Positions 63,846 to 64,000 of a stretch of DNA of 64,000 nucleotides are shown in pieces. The notes beneath the pieces were generated by a model. It ran no database searches, had not been told where the DNA came from, and saw only the letters and a program-made list of their open reading frames with translations. Location: positions 1,619,691-1,683,690 of the forward strand of contig NC_026740.1 of the NCBI RefSeq assembly GCF_000210295.1. Direction: 5' to 3'. Source of the stretch: Trypanosoma brucei gambiense DAL972 (Eukaryota > Euglenozoa > Kinetoplastea > Trypanosomatida > Trypanosomatidae). The first letter of the stretch is position 1. Each line of letters begins with the position of its first letter. The position numbers and the translations under genes are program-made.

Positions 63846-64000
63846 CCAGTAAAAGGGACGTAAACGAATAGCTTGGGGTTGGCGCTGAGGTGCTTCGCAA
63901 TCACCTCGACGTCGTCCTGTTTGAGGCCTATGACAAACACGTCACCCTCGCGGGGAAGATAGCCTGTGACAGAGACTGTCCCATTCAGCATTACACAAAG
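63846..64000 (-). CDS. Fragment of a minus-strand protein, unrecognised
   Basis: On the minus strand the frame is open from the right edge of the window through to the gap, with protein-like composition: a segment starting at a Met at 63991 (MLNGTVSVTGYLPREGDVFV), then GLKQDDVEVIAKHLSANPKL and FVYVPF. Alternating hydrophobic residues suggest an alpha/beta fold. The frame is also open upstream of that Met, so the true start may lie beyond the window. The family is not recognised. If real, this gene is on the opposite strand to all others here. Confidence 0.45.

Noticed and set aside
63461..63991. 176-residue minus-strand frame running through the N gap
   Set aside because: It joins two unrelated sequences across the gap; only the part right of the gap looks protein-like.
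1..64000. CRISPR arrays, bacterial operons, VSG genes or telomeric repeats
   Set aside because: No spaced direct repeats, no VSG-like N- or C-terminal domains and no TTAGGG runs are seen; the gene content is chromosome-internal trypanosome.

Overview
ORGANISM. The window looks like nuclear DNA of an African trypanosome of the Trypanosoma brucei clade (brucei, gambiense or evansi; the sequence alone does not tell me which). All convincing genes lie on the + strand without introns. They are separated by long T-rich and microsatellite-rich spacers suited to trans-splicing and polyadenylation. The order NDR kinase PK53, tandem ATG8 genes, sulfurtransferase, then the PAD array matches what I remember of T. 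brucei chromosome 7. LAYOUT. From 1 to 14 kb, small genes sit in very long low-complexity spacers: the kinase PK53, two single-domain PDI/thioredoxin-like genes (the first lacks its redox cysteine pair, the second is frameshifted) and two unrecognised genes. From 14.5 to 34 kb is a denser housekeeping stretch: an ADO/PCO-type thiol dioxygenase, a COQ6-type flavin monooxygenase, a small protein I read as ENY2/Sus1, a membrane protein, an acidic probably nuclear protein, a coiled-coil protein, a cis-prenyltransferase, a LisH-WD40 protein, ATG8.1 and ATG8.2, and a two-rhodanese sulfurtransferase with a C-terminal extension. From 34.5 to 55 kb is an array of six PAD genes (Proteins Associated with Differentiation, MFS carboxylate transporters). 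A 4.5 kb gene-free island separates the second and third copies. The copies are mosaics, and their 5' and 3' flanks have been swapped between members. From 56.9 to 63.7 kb there are two nearly identical arms of about 2.05 kb in inverted orientation around a 2.7 kb spacer. The right arm runs into a 100-N assembly gap, and past the gap is a fragment of a minus-strand open frame. HOW IT FITS TOGETHER. The + strand genes look like one polycistronic unit whose expression would be set after transcription by UTRs. That makes the shuffled PAD flanks the most interesting regulatory feature. The possible change of coding strand at the right edge would place the inverted repeat near a convergent strand-switch. 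A transcript reading through the repeat could fold into long double-stranded RNA, so it is a candidate endogenous siRNA locus, provided it is not an assembly artefact. LIMITS. Alignments were made by eye. No database was searched. Family names come from motifs, and gene-order statements about reference strains come from memory.
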